This document shows, piece by piece, positions 7,501 through 7,762 of a stretch of 7,762 nt of DNA. Source of the stretch: Clostridiales bacterium UBA3680. Its GTDB lineage: Bacteria; Bacillota; Clostridia; Lachnospirales; CAG-274. The notes under the pieces were generated by a model, which saw nothing but the letters and a program-made list of their open reading frames with translations, had not been told where the DNA came from and did no database searches. The first letter of the stretch is position 1; every line of letters begins with the position of its first letter. A program made the translations under genes and the position numbers. The stretch is taken from NCBI GenBank assembly GCA_002372875.1, contig DFJD01000094.1:1-7762 (forward strand), written 5' to 3'.

Positions 7501-7760
7501 GTAAGGTTGTAAAGAAAATAAGCGAAGGTGTACCGAATATCGTTGATACTATAAGAAGCGGTGTGGTAGATCTTATTTTGGATATTCCAAAAAGGGCAAA
7601 CAATAAACATTCGGATGGTTTTAAAATCAGAAGAACAGCTATTGAAAGCAGTATAACCTTGATCACTTCAATGGATACTTTTGAGGCAATGGTAAAGGTT
7701 ATGGAGAAAAACATAACAAAAGACGACTTAAGGATCTACGATATAAATTCGGATTTATAA
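4548..7760 (+). CDS. carB: Carbamoyl phosphate synthetase large subunit
   Basis: CarB makes carbamoyl phosphate from bicarbonate, ammonia and two ATP. It is complete at 1070 aa, close to the E. coli (1073) and Bacillus enzymes. Layout: carboxyphosphate domain (about 1-400) with GSGPIVIGQAAEFDYSGTQ (14-32), R129, R169, E215 and EINPRVSRSS (298-307); oligomerisation domain (about 401-550); carbamoyl phosphate domain (about 555-930) with GSGPIRIGQGIEFDY (561-575), LVRPSYVLGGQG (708-719) and EVNPRSSRT (835-843); and a C-terminal MGS-like allosteric domain (about 936-1070). The allosteric domain keeps TGGTA (971-975) and K990, in the region where UMP and related nucleotides bind, so end-product feedback is likely. 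E777 and D785 match the ornithine-site acidic residues of E. coli CarB, but this alone does not show ornithine control. The start overlaps carA by 8 bases, with GGAGG (4534-4538) 9 nt upstream. The stop is 2 bases from the window edge. Confidence 0.97.
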   Translation: MPKDNTIKKVLVIGSGPIVIGQAAEFDYSGTQACESLKEEGIEVVLINSNPATIMTDIGMAHYTYIEPLTIDFVEKVIAKERPDSIIAGMGGQTGLNLSCELYDAGILDKYNVRVIGTSIASIKEGEDRDSFKNLMERTNQPIVESDIVTDVESAVDFANRIGYPVIVRPAYTLGGTGGGIADNEPQLREICTQGLHLSRVGQVLIERSIAGWKEIEFEVMRDASGTCITVCSMENVDPVGVHTGDSIVVAPAQTLSDREYQMLRSAAINIINSIEIKGGCNVQFALDPNSYNYAVIEINPRVSRSSALASKATGYPIAKVAAKIALGYNLDEIKNAVTGKTYACFEPALDYVVLKFPRWPFDKFFGAKRTLGTKMMATGEIMSIGKSFESALLKGIRSLEIGQYGLERASSKNRSLDELKKRVVKPDDERIFDLAEMLRRGYKTEKVCDITKMDLFFVDKIRKIVEMEEELKEYKLEDFTEESLRYFKDKGFSDKAISKFVGCKPPQIYELRKKWNIMPVFKTVDTCAGEFEAVTPYYYSCYDTENEAIVSDKRKVMVIGSGPIRIGQGIEFDYCSVHCIKALKKAGIETIIINNNPETVSTDFDTADRLYFEPLTEEDVLNVVETEKPDGVILQFGGQTAIKLAHFFDEMHIPIYGTLPEQIDEAEDREKFDAVLEKLGIARPKGKGIWTVEEGIEAAESLGYPVLVRPSYVLGGQGMEITHDEDELTKYLVEAFEKDKKNPVLIDRYLGGTEIEVDAICDGEDVYIPGIMQHLERAGVHSGDSISIYPPQTIPDNIQKQILDETKRIAVALKVIGMINIQFIDYKGELNIIEVNPRSSRTVPYITKVTGVPVIDIATNVMLGKKLKDMGYETGIAKTPDVIAVKVPVFSTEKLPQVEAGLGPEMRSTGEVLGVGYCLENALYKGFIAAGMTVPKKGSTIIATVRGKDHDEFVSLAKRCVACGCNFICTGGTANALKKAGIDCKVVKKISEGVPNIVDTIRSGVVDLILDIPKRANNKHSDGFKIRRTAIESSITLITSMDTFEAMVKVMEKNITKDDLRIYDINSDL

Positions 7761-7762
7761 TA

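Overview
The window is an AT-rich stretch carrying the first five genes of a de novo pyrimidine (UMP) biosynthesis operon, all on the + strand, in the order pyrB, pyrC, pyrF, carA, carB. The AT-rich codon use, strong GGAGG-type ribosome binding sites, the long (about 310 aa) form of PyrF and a full-length two-subunit carbamoyl phosphate synthetase inside a pyr operon all suggest a low-GC Firmicute, most likely one of the Clostridia. I cannot name a genus. The operon probably continues past the right edge with dihydroorotate dehydrogenase and pyrE genes, but none of that is visible.

Layout: 1-124 is AT-rich and holds no gene I can support, only three in-phase ACAGAT repeats and a possible minus-strand -10. 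A sigma-A-type promoter lies at 125-153 (TTGACA, 17 bp, TGC-TAAACT). It is followed by a short, very U-rich leader (about 160-328) that appears to encode a 33-residue peptide (186-287). That peptide's stop codon falls in the loop of a 16-bp sense-strand hairpin (265-303) followed by six T's (304-309). This resembles the UTP-sensing, translation-coupled attenuators of enterobacterial pyrBI and pyrE, not the PyrR-binding leaders usual in Gram-positive pyr operons. The structural genes then run from 329 to 7760 with no intergenic space: each junction overlaps by 1, 4 or 8 bases.

How the genes work together: CarA releases ammonia from glutamine and CarB makes carbamoyl phosphate. PyrB condenses it with aspartate, PyrC is the dihydroorotase homologue, and PyrF decarboxylates OMP to UMP at the end of the pathway. 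PyrB, PyrF, CarA and CarB keep their catalytic motifs.

The two most notable observations are the putative leader-peptide attenuator and the PyrC protein. PyrC is intact in length but has lost several residues that bind metal or substrate in type I dihydroorotases (N61-V-H in place of HxH, A153 in place of the bridging Asp, N306 in place of the catalytic Asp, D95 in place of Asn). It looks like a pseudo-dihydroorotase that may serve as a structural partner of PyrB, as PyrC' does in Pseudomonas. If so, an active dihydroorotase should be encoded elsewhere in the genome.
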